A stretch of DNA of 45,667 nt from Oceaniglobus ichthyenteri (lineage in GTDB: Bacteria > Pseudomonadota > Alphaproteobacteria > Rhodobacterales > Rhodobacteraceae). The notes under the pieces were generated by a model that worked only from the letters and a program-made list of their open reading frames with translations, searched no databases and was not told where the DNA came from. Shown one piece after another: positions 17,501 to 24,478 of this stretch; positions within the stretch are counted from its first letter, which is position 1, and each line of letters begins with the position of its first letter. The stretch spans positions 1-45,667 of the forward strand of contig NZ_QAGK01000018.1 in assembly GCF_003057885.1 (NCBI RefSeq), in the 5' to 3' direction. The translations under genes and the position numbers were made by a program.

Positions 17501-18581
17501 CGTCCGCCAGGATCGCGAGGCCCACGACCTGCCGCCCGGATCGCCACGACCGTCATCCTTGTCGGCAGCCGTGGTGTTCGGCGCGCCCGAGGTGGTGCTG
17601 CTGGACCTGCCGCAGCTGACCGAGGGTCAGTCTGCTCATCGGCCGTTTGTCGCGGCCCATGCTATTCCCTGGCCGGGCGAGATGGCGGTGTTTCGCAGCC
17701 CCTCGACCGATGGCTTCGAACTGCTGACGACATTCGGCGGGCGGGCGCGGATCGGGACGCTGGTCGCAGACTTTTACGCAGGTCCCAGCTCGCGCTTCGA
17801 TCTCGGCAATGCGCTGGTGGTCGATCTGCTGACCGGCACGCTGGAAAACGTCACCGACCTGACGCTCTTCGGTGGCGCCAATGCGCTGGCCGTGGAGAGC
17901 GCGCCCGGAACCTGGGAGATCGTCCAGGCGGGCAGGGCCGATCTGATCGCGCCGGGCCGGTATCGCCTGACCCGGCTCCTGCGCGGCCAGCGTGGCACGG
18001 AAGCGGCCATGGCCAACCCGGTGCCTGCAGGCGCACGGGTGGTGGTGCTCGACGAGGCGCTGGCCTCATTGCCAATCGCCGAGGCTGATCTCGGATTGCC
18101 GTGGAACTGGCGCATTGGTCCGGCCAGCCGGTCTGTCAGTGACGAGACCTATGTCGCGCAGACTTTCACGCCTGCGGGCGTGGGTTTGCGGCCGTTCTCG
18201 GTGGCCCATGTTGAGCAGCCTTGGCGCAAACCGCGCACGCCCGGCGATCTGACGATCCGCTGGACGCGACGCTCCCGGGCGCTTTCGGCTGATAGCTGGG
18301 GCGCGGTGGAGGTGCCGCTGGCCGAGGGTGAGCAGGGACCCTGGCCCCAGTGGGGCCAGGCAAGCCCTGCGAACGAGGCCTACGAGATCGAGATCCTCGA
18401 CGGCGCCACGGTGAAACGGGTGCTGAGCGCGACCACGACCAGCGCGATCTACACGGCCGCCCAGCAAACCACCGACTGGGGCGGGCTGCTCGGGCCCGGC
18501 GAAGCGCTCGATATCCGCATCTTCCAGATCTCCGCCCTGATCGGACGGTGTGCCGCCAAAGCCATTACGCTCCAACTCTGA
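14574..18581 (+). CDS. Tail hub / host specificity protein with TIM-barrel domain (GTA gp15-like)
   Basis: 1335 residues. The N-terminus is glycine-rich and hydrophobic (AAGAAIGGSIGGAILGVSAATIGGFIG). Residues ~60-290 resemble the phage tail J-like start (VIPRLYGRMRMGGNIIWATDF). Residues ~300-720 form a GTA TIM-barrel, glycoside hydrolase-like domain (FYPFVMMDVAPGNTLPNPY, FIGIDNYMPLSDWRDG, PIWFTELGCPAIDRG). The C-terminal part contains the phage-tail_3 region. Members form the baseplate hub and contact the cell envelope; the barrel may degrade cell wall or surface glycans. Length is normal for the family. Confidence 0.92.
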   Translation: MATLVLGAAGAAIGGSIGGAILGVSAATIGGFIGSSIGSVVDSWIISSLAPTQRIEGARLDTLRITSATEGAVIPRLYGRMRMGGNIIWATDFREETKTTTQGGGKGGGGGKVKTTEYLYYASFAVALCEGPITGIGRIWADGKPMDLSGVTWRWYPGDETQTADPFIAARMGAANTPAYRGTAYVVFEELPLGNYGNRLPQLSFEVFRPLADPDTAEGLTRAVTMIPASGEFAYATQGIRKGGGGAQTADNLNALTDTADMVVALDRLQAMAPKVESVSLVVSWFGDDLRAGHCQVRPKVELAAKNTTPQTWSVNGVNRAAAHLVSRDGENRPNFGGTPADFTVVQAIREMKTRGLRVTFYPFVMMDVAPGNTLPNPYSDNAAETGQPAFPWRGRITCSPAAGFAGTVDKTATAAAQVAALFGAATPASFSVSGQSVSWTGPSGDWGLRRMVLHYAHLCAAAGGVDAFLIGSEMRGLTTIRSGASTYPAVQAYRDLLADVRSILGSGTRIGYAADWSEYFGHQPSDGSGDVFFHLDPLWADPAIDFIGIDNYMPLSDWRDGFDHADAQEGWPAIYDRAYLQGNISGGEGFEWFYASAADRTAQVRTPITDGTAGKPWVFRNKDLRAWWSNPHYDRPGGVESGAPTAWVPQSKPIWFTELGCPAIDRGTNQPNVFFDPKSSESFTPHFSRGWRDDAIQRAYLEATYLFWSTQANNPVSSVYGGRMVHVSECAAWTWDARPYPYFPELTEVWADGPNWRLGHWLTGRLGAVSLAALVRHLCLRAGMPETRIDVTGLWGAVEGYAIGALESPRASITTLSRHFGFDAVETEGVIRFVMRGRGSVTTISPDDLVAAREGDVLELTRAQETELPQSLKWQVARADEDYDAAQVEARRITVDTTRIASESFPMAVPPEEAERRCRRALMEAWTGRETAAFRLPPSRLALDPADVVTLAHDGRHIPLRLVSIADAEARAIEAVRQDREAHDLPPGSPRPSSLSAAVVFGAPEVVLLDLPQLTEGQSAHRPFVAAHAIPWPGEMAVFRSPSTDGFELLTTFGGRARIGTLVADFYAGPSSRFDLGNALVVDLLTGTLENVTDLTLFGGANALAVESAPGTWEIVQAGRADLIAPGRYRLTRLLRGQRGTEAAMANPVPAGARVVVLDEALASLPIAEADLGLPWNWRIGPASRSVSDETYVAQTFTPAGVGLRPFSVAHVEQPWRKPRTPGDLTIRWTRRSRALSADSWGAVEVPLAEGEQGPWPQWGQASPANEAYEIEILDGATVKRVLSATTTSAIYTAAQQTTDWGGLLGPGEALDIRIFQISALIGRCAAKAITLQL

Positions 18582-18589
18582 GGACCGCT

Positions 18590-19666
18590 ATGTCCGACAC
18601 CACGACCAACCTGCTGCTCCCTTACATTCTGGCGGCGCAGGCCCAAAAGCATGTCACCCACAACGAGGCGCTGCGGCTGCTCGACGGGCTCGTGCAGCTT
18701 TCCGTTCTCGATCGCGATCTGGCAGCACCCCCGGCAGGCCCGGCGGACGGCGACCGCTACATCGTCGCCAGCGGCGGCACCGGCGACTGGGCGGGCTGGG
18801 ACCTGAACGTCGCGCTCTGGACCGATGGCACCTGGCTGCGTTTACCACCCCGCACCGGCTGGCGCGCATGGATCGAGGACGAAGACCTGCTGCTGGTCTA
18901 TGACGGCGCGACTTGGATCGGCACAACCCCGGCGGCGCTGCAGAACCTTGCGCTGCTCGGGCTGGGCACGGCCGCCGATGCCGCCAACCCGTTCTCCGCG
19001 AAGCTGAATGCCGCGCTCTGGACAGCCAAGACCGTGGCCGAAGGCGGGACCGGCGATCTCTTCTACACCATGAACAAGGAGGGGGCGGGCGACGATCTCG
19101 GGCTGACCCTGCAGACCGGCTTTGTGACCAAGGCGCTGCTGGGGTTGTTCGGGTCTGACAAGTTCCGCCTCGCGGTCTCGGTTGACGGCAGCACCTTCTT
19201 CGACGGCCTGACCGTCGACAACGCCACCGGCATCGTCGATCAGCCGCAGCTGCCGCGCTTCAAGGCGTACACGAACTACGACAACTATGTCGGCGTCGGC
19301 ACCTGGACCAAGATCGGCCTCAACAATACCGACTATAACGATCAGGGCGCGTTCGACGCTATGAACAATCACTTCGTCGTCCCGGTCGACGGCACATATC
19401 TGTTCGGCGCGACGCTGCTCTACAAGATCAATGCCAGTGCCACGTCCCGCATGCGTGGGCGGCTCGTGCTGAACGGTTTGAGCGAAATCCGGGGTTCCTT
19501 CGGCGAGATCAGCGGCGATCACGTCACTGAAGCCACGGCGCTGTGGTTGCAGACCATGGTGCCGCTGGGTGCAGGCGATACCGTCGAGCTGCAGGGCGAT
19601 TTCCGGGTCGCCGACGGTTATTTTGCGGCCGACGCCACCAGCTTCTGGGGGGCGAAAATCGGATGA
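18590..19666 (+). CDS. DUF2793 tail protein with C1q/TNF-like C-terminal domain
   Basis: 358 residues from ATG 18590 (8 bp after the hub stop, with AGGACC before it). Residues 1-~135 are DUF2793 (TTNLLLPYILAAQAQKHVTHNEALRLLDGL, GDRYIVASGGTGDWAG). The last ~135 residues (FKAYTNYDNYVGVG, FVVPVDGTYLFGATLLYKINA, VPLGAGDTVELQGDF, FWGAKIG) have the jelly-roll pattern of C1q-like domains, known from phage and spore trimeric receptor-binding tips. A longer frame open upstream overlaps the hub gene and is not credible. Probable tail fibre or tip receptor-binding protein. Confidence 0.82.
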   Translation: MSDTTTNLLLPYILAAQAQKHVTHNEALRLLDGLVQLSVLDRDLAAPPAGPADGDRYIVASGGTGDWAGWDLNVALWTDGTWLRLPPRTGWRAWIEDEDLLLVYDGATWIGTTPAALQNLALLGLGTAADAANPFSAKLNAALWTAKTVAEGGTGDLFYTMNKEGAGDDLGLTLQTGFVTKALLGLFGSDKFRLAVSVDGSTFFDGLTVDNATGIVDQPQLPRFKAYTNYDNYVGVGTWTKIGLNNTDYNDQGAFDAMNNHFVVPVDGTYLFGATLLYKINASATSRMRGRLVLNGLSEIRGSFGEISGDHVTEATALWLQTMVPLGAGDTVELQGDFRVADGYFAADATSFWGAKIG

Positions 19667-19971
19667 CCCTGAAGCCGACCCTCGCAGAACAAATTGGTGA
19701 TGCCTTCCGCGACCATGGGATCACCGCGGCCATCGGCGTCTGGCTGACTTTCGTCGCCGGACTGGCGGCTGCCGTCACCCGCAAGGCGTTCACCAATGAA
19801 GCCTTGCTGCACAAACTGGAGCAAGAGCTTGAGGCCGAGCGCGCCCGTATCGAAAAGCGGCGCGACGAGGACCGAAAGATCGATCACGACCGTCTGGCCC
19901 GGATCGAGGCTGACATCCACGACATGCGCAACCTGATGCTGCAAGCCTTTCAACGCTATCCCGACAGGTGA
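19663..19971 (+). CDS. Small membrane protein with coiled coil (lysis cassette)
   Basis: 102 residues starting at ATG 19663, overlapping the previous stop (ATGA). One hydrophobic segment (about residues 20-40, ITAAIGVWLTFVAGLAAAV) is followed by a highly charged coiled coil (EALLHKLEQELEAERARIEKRRDEDRK). Proteins like this start the lysis cassette in Rhodobacterales prophages. A holin or holin-partner role is possible but not proven by sequence. The 120 bp after it up to the IS21 element contain only a short hairpin (CTGCCT/AGGCAG, 20029-20043) and no gene. Confidence 0.6.
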   Translation: MTLKPTLAEQIGDAFRDHGITAAIGVWLTFVAGLAAAVTRKAFTNEALLHKLEQELEAERARIEKRRDEDRKIDHDRLARIEADIHDMRNLMLQAFQRYPDR

Positions 19972-20092
19972 CCCGCGCACCTTTCCGGTCATCTGCACAC
20001 CCGTCCGTTTGGCGGGGTGAGCCGGGATCTGCCTGCAAGGCAGACGGGAGGGTCTAGTAGGCCTTCCTGCGCGGCGAACGCACCGAGCCCCG

Positions 20093-20100
20093 GCGAGGGG
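20093..20100 (+). repeat. Left target site duplication of the IS21 element
   Basis: GCGAGGGG directly before the element; an identical copy follows it at 22572-22579. Confidence 0.85.
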
Positions 20101-20207
20101 TGTGAATCGGCATGCGAAATTGACCCACTTGGGTGGGTTATGAGCGTGCAAAATTGACCCACCTGCCACGTTAGCATCCGCGCTGAATAGCGCGGAGGAA
20201 TGAGCAG

Positions 20208-21716
20208 GTGATATTGATGGAAAGTGTATCGAAGATCCGTCGTTGGATATTGGTTGAGGGTCGCAGCATCCGATCTGTGGCGCGGGCAACCGGTTTGTCG
20301 CGGAACACGGTGAAGAAGTATCTGAAGGACGACAGTCCACCGAGCTATCAACGGCAAGCGCCACCGACCCGGCATAAGCTGTGCGATGGATTTGACGCGC
20401 GGCTCCAAGAGCTTTTCGAGCAGGATCACAAGCGCCCGCGCCGGGAGCGGCGGACGGCCACGAAGCTTTACGAACAGCTCGTCTCGGAAGGGTATACTGG
20501 GTCCTATTCTCCGGTTCAGCGATTTATCCGAGACCTCAAACGTGCCGATGCTGGATCGGGAGAGGCGTTTATCCCCCTGCATTTTGCTGCCGGTGATGCG
20601 CTCCAGTTTGACTGGAGCGAAGAACGGGTTGTTCTCGGTGGTGTCGAGCAGAAGGTAAAGGTTGCTCACTTCCGCCTGTGCCATAGTCGCAAACCTTTTA
20701 TCGTAGCCTATCCCGGCGAGAGCCAAGAGATGGTGTTGGATGCTTTTGTACGGGCGCTGTCCTTCTACGGCGGGGTTCCGCGACGGGTGATCATCGACAA
20801 TCCCAAAACGATGGTGACCTATGTCTCCCGCTCGAAGGACCGAGTGTTCCATCCTCGGTTCCTGGCATTGATGAACCACTATGTAATGGAGCCGGTTGCC
20901 TGCACCCCCGCGTCGGGTTGGGAGAAAGGTCAGGTGGAGAACCAGGTCCATTTTTTACGAGGCCGATTGTTTGTTCCCATGCCAGCTTTTGATGATCTGG
21001 ATGGGCTGAACAACTGGTTGCGTCTGCGCTGCGAGGAATTGGCAAGCCGCGCCCATCCTGATCAATCGTCCCGCACGATTGCGGAGGTTTTTGAAGATGA
21101 GCGCGCCGAGCTGCGCCCCCTGGGGCGGGCTTTTGATGGTTATGTGGAAAAGACGGTGCGGGTCCGTTCCACCTGCCTGGTTCAATATGCCAGCAATCGC
21201 TATAGCGTGCCTTCCCGGTTTGCAGGCCAGCATGTCTCCTTGCGCGCCTATGCAGGCCGGATCGTGCTGGTGTCAGGCCAGGACGTTATTGCCGAGCACA
21301 AGCGTCGCTTCACCCGCAACGTCAGCTACTTTGAACCTTGGCATTATGTTCCTCTACTGGATCGCAAGCCCGGCGCTCTGCGCGACGGCGCCCCTTTTGT
21401 GGACTGGCAACTGCCTGAGGCCATGCATCGGATCAGGGAGCATTACATGGCTGGCAAAGGCGGGGACCGGGAGTTCGTCGATCTGCTTCTGCTGGCCCAG
21501 GACCACGGAATCGAGGTGGTGGAGACGGCCTGCGAACTGGCAGTTGAACAAAACACGTTGCGCCTTCCTGCCATCACCAATCTGATCAACCAGTTGGTGG
21601 AGCCAATCATCACGCCGTTGAATGAGGGCAATGTCTATCCGCAGCTGACCGTGCGGCCCGAGGCCGACTGCAAGCGCTATGAGGCGCTCTGCTCGGCCGA
21701 GGAGGCTGCCGCATGA
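20208..21716 (+). CDS. istA: IS21-family transposase IstA
   Basis: 502 residues from GTG 20208, with GGAGG 9 bp upstream; ATG 20217 is an alternative. N-terminal HTH ([21 protein letters not shown]) binds the terminal repeats. The integrase core has Asp in FDWSEE, Asp in IIDNPKTMV and Glu in EKGQVENQV (DDE catalytic triad). A C-terminal beta-barrel-like domain follows ([21 protein letters not shown]). Complete and in frame. Its stop overlaps istB (ATGA), as in active IS21 elements. Confidence 0.95.
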   Translation: MILMESVSKIRRWILVEGRSIRSVARATGLSRNTVKKYLKDDSPPSYQRQAPPTRHKLCDGFDARLQELFEQDHKRPRRERRTATKLYEQLVSEGYTGSYSPVQRFIRDLKRADAGSGEAFIPLHFAAGDALQFDWSEERVVLGGVEQKVKVAHFRLCHSRKPFIVAYPGESQEMVLDAFVRALSFYGGVPRRVIIDNPKTMVTYVSRSKDRVFHPRFLALMNHYVMEPVACTPASGWEKGQVENQVHFLRGRLFVPMPAFDDLDGLNNWLRLRCEELASRAHPDQSSRTIAEVFEDERAELRPLGRAFDGYVEKTVRVRSTCLVQYASNRYSVPSRFAGQHVSLRAYAGRIVLVSGQDVIAEHKRRFTRNVSYFEPWHYVPLLDRKPGALRDGAPFVDWQLPEAMHRIREHYMAGKGGDREFVDLLLLAQDHGIEVVETACELAVEQNTLRLPAITNLINQLVEPIITPLNEGNVYPQLTVRPEADCKRYEALCSAEEAAA

Positions 21717-22444
21717 ACGCTCTCATCGACCAACTCACCGCCTTGAGGCTGCATGGAATGGCAGCTTGCGCCCATGATTTGCTGTCCGCGCGCAAGCCAC
21801 CAAGTCTGACCACAGCGATAAAGCAACTGATCGACGCGGAAACTGTAGAGCGGCGAGTGCGTTCCATCCAGTATCAAATGCGCATCGCGAAGTTCCCCCA
21901 TCATAAGGACTTCGCCACCTTCGATTACGGCGCGGCCGCGGTGAGTAAGGCCCAGATCGAACCCTTCTGCTCGGGTCAGTTCACCGAAGAGGCGCACAAC
22001 CTCATCCTGGTCGGCGGAACCGGGACAGGCAAAACTCACATCGCCATCGCGCTTGGAACCACATTGATTAACAACGGCAAGAAGGTCCGCTTCTTCAACG
22101 CGGTCGATCTGATCAATGCCCTGATCAAGGAACAGGCCGACGGCAATGCCGGGAAGATCATCCGGCAGCTGTCGGCCCTGGATTGCGTCATCATCGACGA
22201 GTTAGGCTACATCCCGTTCCCGAAATCCGGCGGCGCGTTGCTGTTCCACCTGATCAGCAAGCTCTACGAGAAAACCAGCGTCATCATCACCACCAACTTG
22301 GAGTTCGGGGAATGGGTCGCTGTCTTCGGTGATGCCAAGATGACAACTGCGCTCTTGGATCGCGTCACGCACCACTGTGCCATCATCGAAACGGGCAACA
22401 CGTCATATCGCTTCGCTCAGAGCAAAAGTCGCAGAGAAAAATAG
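21713..22444 (+). CDS. istB: IS21 helper ATPase IstB
   Basis: 243 residues. AAA+ ATPase of the DnaC/IstB type: Walker A GGTGTGKT at residues 101-108, Walker [10 protein letters not shown], and the sensor-type TTNLEFGEW. IstB assembles on target DNA and activates the IstA transpososome. Length is normal and the gene is translationally coupled to istA. Confidence 0.95.
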   Translation: MNALIDQLTALRLHGMAACAHDLLSARKPPSLTTAIKQLIDAETVERRVRSIQYQMRIAKFPHHKDFATFDYGAAAVSKAQIEPFCSGQFTEEAHNLILVGGTGTGKTHIAIALGTTLINNGKKVRFFNAVDLINALIKEQADGNAGKIIRQLSALDCVIIDELGYIPFPKSGGALLFHLISKLYEKTSVIITTNLEFGEWVAVFGDAKMTTALLDRVTHHCAIIETGNTSYRFAQSKSRREK

Positions 22445-22456
22445 CCACGTCGCAAG

Positions 22457-22508
22457 CAAAGCCCCCAGACGGACTCGCTATATGAGGGCGGTCCGCCTGG
22501 GGGCTTTG
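22457..22508 (+). terminator. Strong hairpin after istB, terminator-like
   Basis: CAAAGCCCCCAGACGGAC and GTCCGCCTGGGGGCTTTG form an 18-bp stem with a single mismatch (A opposite C); the loop is about 16 bases. It lies 12 bp behind the istB stop inside the IS. The right arm ends in CTTTG without a long T-tract, so efficiency as an intrinsic terminator is uncertain. It could also shield IS transcripts or reduce read-through into the lysis genes. Confidence 0.65.
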
Positions 22509-22571
22509 TCACCCAATAGGCGGGTCAAAATTAAACGCTGAAACCGGGTCACTTTTAAACGCTCATTGACA

Positions 22572-22579
22572 GCGAGGGG
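22572..22579 (+). repeat. Right target site duplication of the IS21 element
   Basis: GCGAGGGG, identical to 20093-20100. Confidence 0.85.
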
Positions 22580-22605
22580 CCGGAAACTCGTTTCTGGAGG
22601 ACATC

Positions 22606-23280
22606 ATGACTACGACTTTTTACGACCATTGGCGCGACGTACCGGAAGCCACCTGGCGCTGGCCAAACTTCTCTCCCGCCGAAATCGCCTGCCGGGGTAC
22701 CGGCAAACTGCTGATCAATGAACCTGCGCTCGACAAACTGCAGGCGCTGCGCGACCGGCTGGGCAAGCCGCTGATCGTCCGTTCCGCCTATCGCAGCCCG
22801 GAGCACAACCGTGCCGTTGGCGGCGCAACCCGCTCGAAGCACATGGACGGCGCGGCCTTCGATATTGCAATGGCGAACCACGACCCGGTGACGTTTGAGG
22901 CTGGGGCACGAGGAGCGGGGTTTCTCGGGTTCGGCTTCTACCCGCGCTCGGGGTTTATCCATGTCGATCTCGGGCCCGCGCGCCAATGGGGCGAGCGCTT
23001 CCCGGTCCGCGCGACGGCCTTCGCCGAGGACACGCCACCCGCGCGCGAAGCGCTGGCCGAAAGCCGCACAATGAAGGGTGGTGGCGCGGCCGGAGTTGCG
23101 ACGCTGGGCGCAGCCGGGGTCGAGGTCGCGCAGAATGTCCTGGCTGACACGCAGGACGCCGTTCTGCCGCTGGTGCCATATCTCGACACGCTGCGTTGGG
23201 TGTTCATCGCCGTGGCGCTCATTGGCATCGCGGTCACGATCTATGCTCGCCTTGATGATTGGAAACGGGGGCAGAGATGA
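22606..23280 (+). CDS. M15-family peptidase, probable endolysin with C-terminal membrane anchor
   Basis: 224 residues from ATG 22606 behind CTGGAGGA. Residues ~15-130 form a peptidase M15_3 (VanY/Ply500-like) domain. Zinc ligands are in SKHMDGAAFDI (His and Asp) and in FIHVDLGP (second His), with the substrate-side motif RSAYRSPEHNRAVGG. It would cleave peptidoglycan peptides for lysis. The C-terminal third ends with a hydrophobic helix (RWVFIAVALIGIAVTIYA), unusual for a free endolysin and suggesting a membrane-tethered enzyme, with a following partner gene overlapping by 4 bp (ATGA). Confidence 0.88.
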   Translation: MTTTFYDHWRDVPEATWRWPNFSPAEIACRGTGKLLINEPALDKLQALRDRLGKPLIVRSAYRSPEHNRAVGGATRSKHMDGAAFDIAMANHDPVTFEAGARGAGFLGFGFYPRSGFIHVDLGPARQWGERFPVRATAFAEDTPPAREALAESRTMKGGGAAGVATLGAAGVEVAQNVLADTQDAVLPLVPYLDTLRWVFIAVALIGIAVTIYARLDDWKRGQR

Positions 23281-23534
23281 TTGCAAGCATTCTTGGTGGA
23301 TTGGCTGCCACCCCATGGATGCGGGCGGCCCTACGCTATGGTGCGATCGCTCTCACCATCGTTTTGTTCCTGCTGGCGATCCGCCGCTCCGGTGAACGCG
23401 TAGGCCGGATCGCTGAACGTCTTGAAAACACGGAGAAGGCCAATGATACTCAACGCCGGATGCTGGAAGCGGCGGCTCGTCGTCCTCGCAATCGCGACGA
23501 GCTGGTTGACCGGCTGCGCGACGGCGGGTTTTGA
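23277..23534 (+). CDS. Probable inner-membrane spanin-like protein
   Basis: 85 residues starting at ATG 23277, overlapping the peptidase stop (ATGA). An N-terminal membrane segment (RYGAIALTIVLFLLAIRR, about residues 20-37) is followed by a charged helix (ERVGRIAERLENTEKANDTQRRMLEAAARR). This is the layout of an i-spanin (Rz-like), short for the class. The overlapping lipoprotein gene in another frame supports the assignment. Alternatively it is a holin-type protein. Confidence 0.55.
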   Translation: MIASILGGLAATPWMRAALRYGAIALTIVLFLLAIRRSGERVGRIAERLENTEKANDTQRRMLEAAARRPRNRDELVDRLRDGGF

Positions 23535-23697
23535 GACCGGCGGCGTGGCGGCATGTCCGCCGGTCGTGGAGTACAGCAGGGAGCTTCAGGCGCGGGTGGC
23601 CGAGGAATTGGCGAGACTGCCGGACGGATCGGCAGTCCTCGAAATGATGGGCGATTACGCCGTAATGCGGGAGCAGGTGCGCTTATGTCAAAGCTGA
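23443..23697 (+). CDS. Probable outer-membrane lipoprotein spanin (Rz1-like), nested gene
   Basis: 84 residues from ATG 23443. It starts inside the previous gene in another frame and runs 163 bp past it. The N-terminus is a lipoprotein signal: basic WKRR, hydrophobic VVLAIATSW, lipobox LTGC. The mature part is short with a helical segment (YSRELQARVAEELARLPDG). Such embedded or overlapping pairs of membrane protein and lipoprotein are the hallmark of phage spanins, which fuse the two membranes at lysis. This is the last phage gene recognisable here; its stop is 19 bp from the convergent end of the DISARM operon. Confidence 0.6.
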   Translation: MILNAGCWKRRLVVLAIATSWLTGCATAGFETGGVAACPPVVEYSRELQARVAEELARLPDGSAVLEMMGDYAVMREQVRLCQS

Positions 23698-23716
23698 AGC
23701 ACGTCCTTCGTGTTCG

Positions 23717-24478
23717 CTACAGTTTACGGATAACCTTGGTTGCTATCAGTGCCTCAAGATGAGCGCGAAGGTCCTGAGGTACCTTACCTCCATCTATAAC
23801 CACACCTGCTTCCATATTTTTTTCCATCGCGTGTCCAGTCAAGTTTGCACTGGTCAGAAAAGCAATTTCACCATCGGCGACAGCAACCTTTGCGTGAACT
23901 TTGCCATCTGCGAAGGGTGCTGCTCTATCAGTCCAAGCAAAAAGAGCTGCGACAGGAACGTGCTTTCGCATGGTGGCGACTGGATCTACCGAGAGACTGC
24001 CGCCATGAGAGGCTGAGCTCTCCAACAGCACTTTGACATCCACGCTGCGCGAGATTGCTGCATTCAATGCATCGACCACAGTTGGGAAATCAAATGCAAC
24101 GAAACTTACGAGGAATATGTCGGTCTTCGCTCGATTTATGAGATCCAGTAACACTTGTTCTGTTCGGCGTGTCGGGACGAAGGGGGTTTGAGGTCCGGTC
24201 CAAACAAGTTCGACGTTGCCTTCTCGAAGTGTATGACGACGCAAGTGGGAGGCACCAATTAGCAAACCGGACAAATGCTCTCCAGAAATCGCAGATGTCT
24301 TCCAGCTCGACACGAGATCATCCAATGCCGCGCGCGCAGCAGGAGTGCTTACAAGCTGGTGAAGAGTCCGCCCAGCAACCTCAGGGGTTGAAACACGGAT
24401 CCGGTCAGCAATTGACTGCACTCGAGAGGGAGGAAGCAGAGAGACAATTTCTGTCACGGCAAGCAGGACCGGTTCCAT
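23717..24478 (-). CDS. drmC: DISARM protein DrmC (phospholipase D-like)
   Basis: 253 residues. The C-terminal half carries one PLD HKD motif, VHAKVAVAD (H-x-K-x4-D, about residues 193-200), followed by FLTSANLTGHAMEKNMEAG. A preceding PLD-fold segment is RTEQVLLDLINRAKTDIFLVSFVAFD. The N-terminus is helical with no signal peptide, so the protein is cytoplasmic. DrmC is the auxiliary PLD protein of DISARM, possibly a nuclease. The start overlaps the drmB stop by one base (TGATG), so it is the last, coupled gene of the operon. No clear terminator is seen in the 19 bp before the convergent phage gene. Confidence 0.88.
   Translation of the reverse strand: MEPVLLAVTEIVSLLPPSRVQSIADRIRVSTPEVAGRTLHQLVSTPAARAALDDLVSSWKTSAISGEHLSGLLIGASHLRRHTLREGNVELVWTGPQTPFVPTRRTEQVLLDLINRAKTDIFLVSFVAFDFPTVVDALNAAISRSVDVKVLLESSASHGGSLSVDPVATMRKHVPVAALFAWTDRAAPFADGKVHAKVAVADGEIAFLTSANLTGHAMEKNMEAGVVIDGGKVPQDLRAHLEALIATKVIRKL

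Larger units (their letters stand above)
20101..22571 (+). mobile_element. IS21-family insertion sequence with istAB
   Basis: 2471 bp, bounded by TGT...ACA ends and flanked by a perfect 8-bp duplication GCGAGGGG, the normal range for IS21. Ends are imperfect inverted repeats (TGTGAATCGGC...AAATTGACCC against TGTCAATGAGC...AAAGTGACCC). Each end also contains a second inner copy of the (A)ATTGACCC type block (near 20151-20160 on the left and 22521-22530 on the right), as expected for the multiple terminal transposase-binding repeats of IS21. It inserted between two lysis genes without cutting either. Confidence 0.92.
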
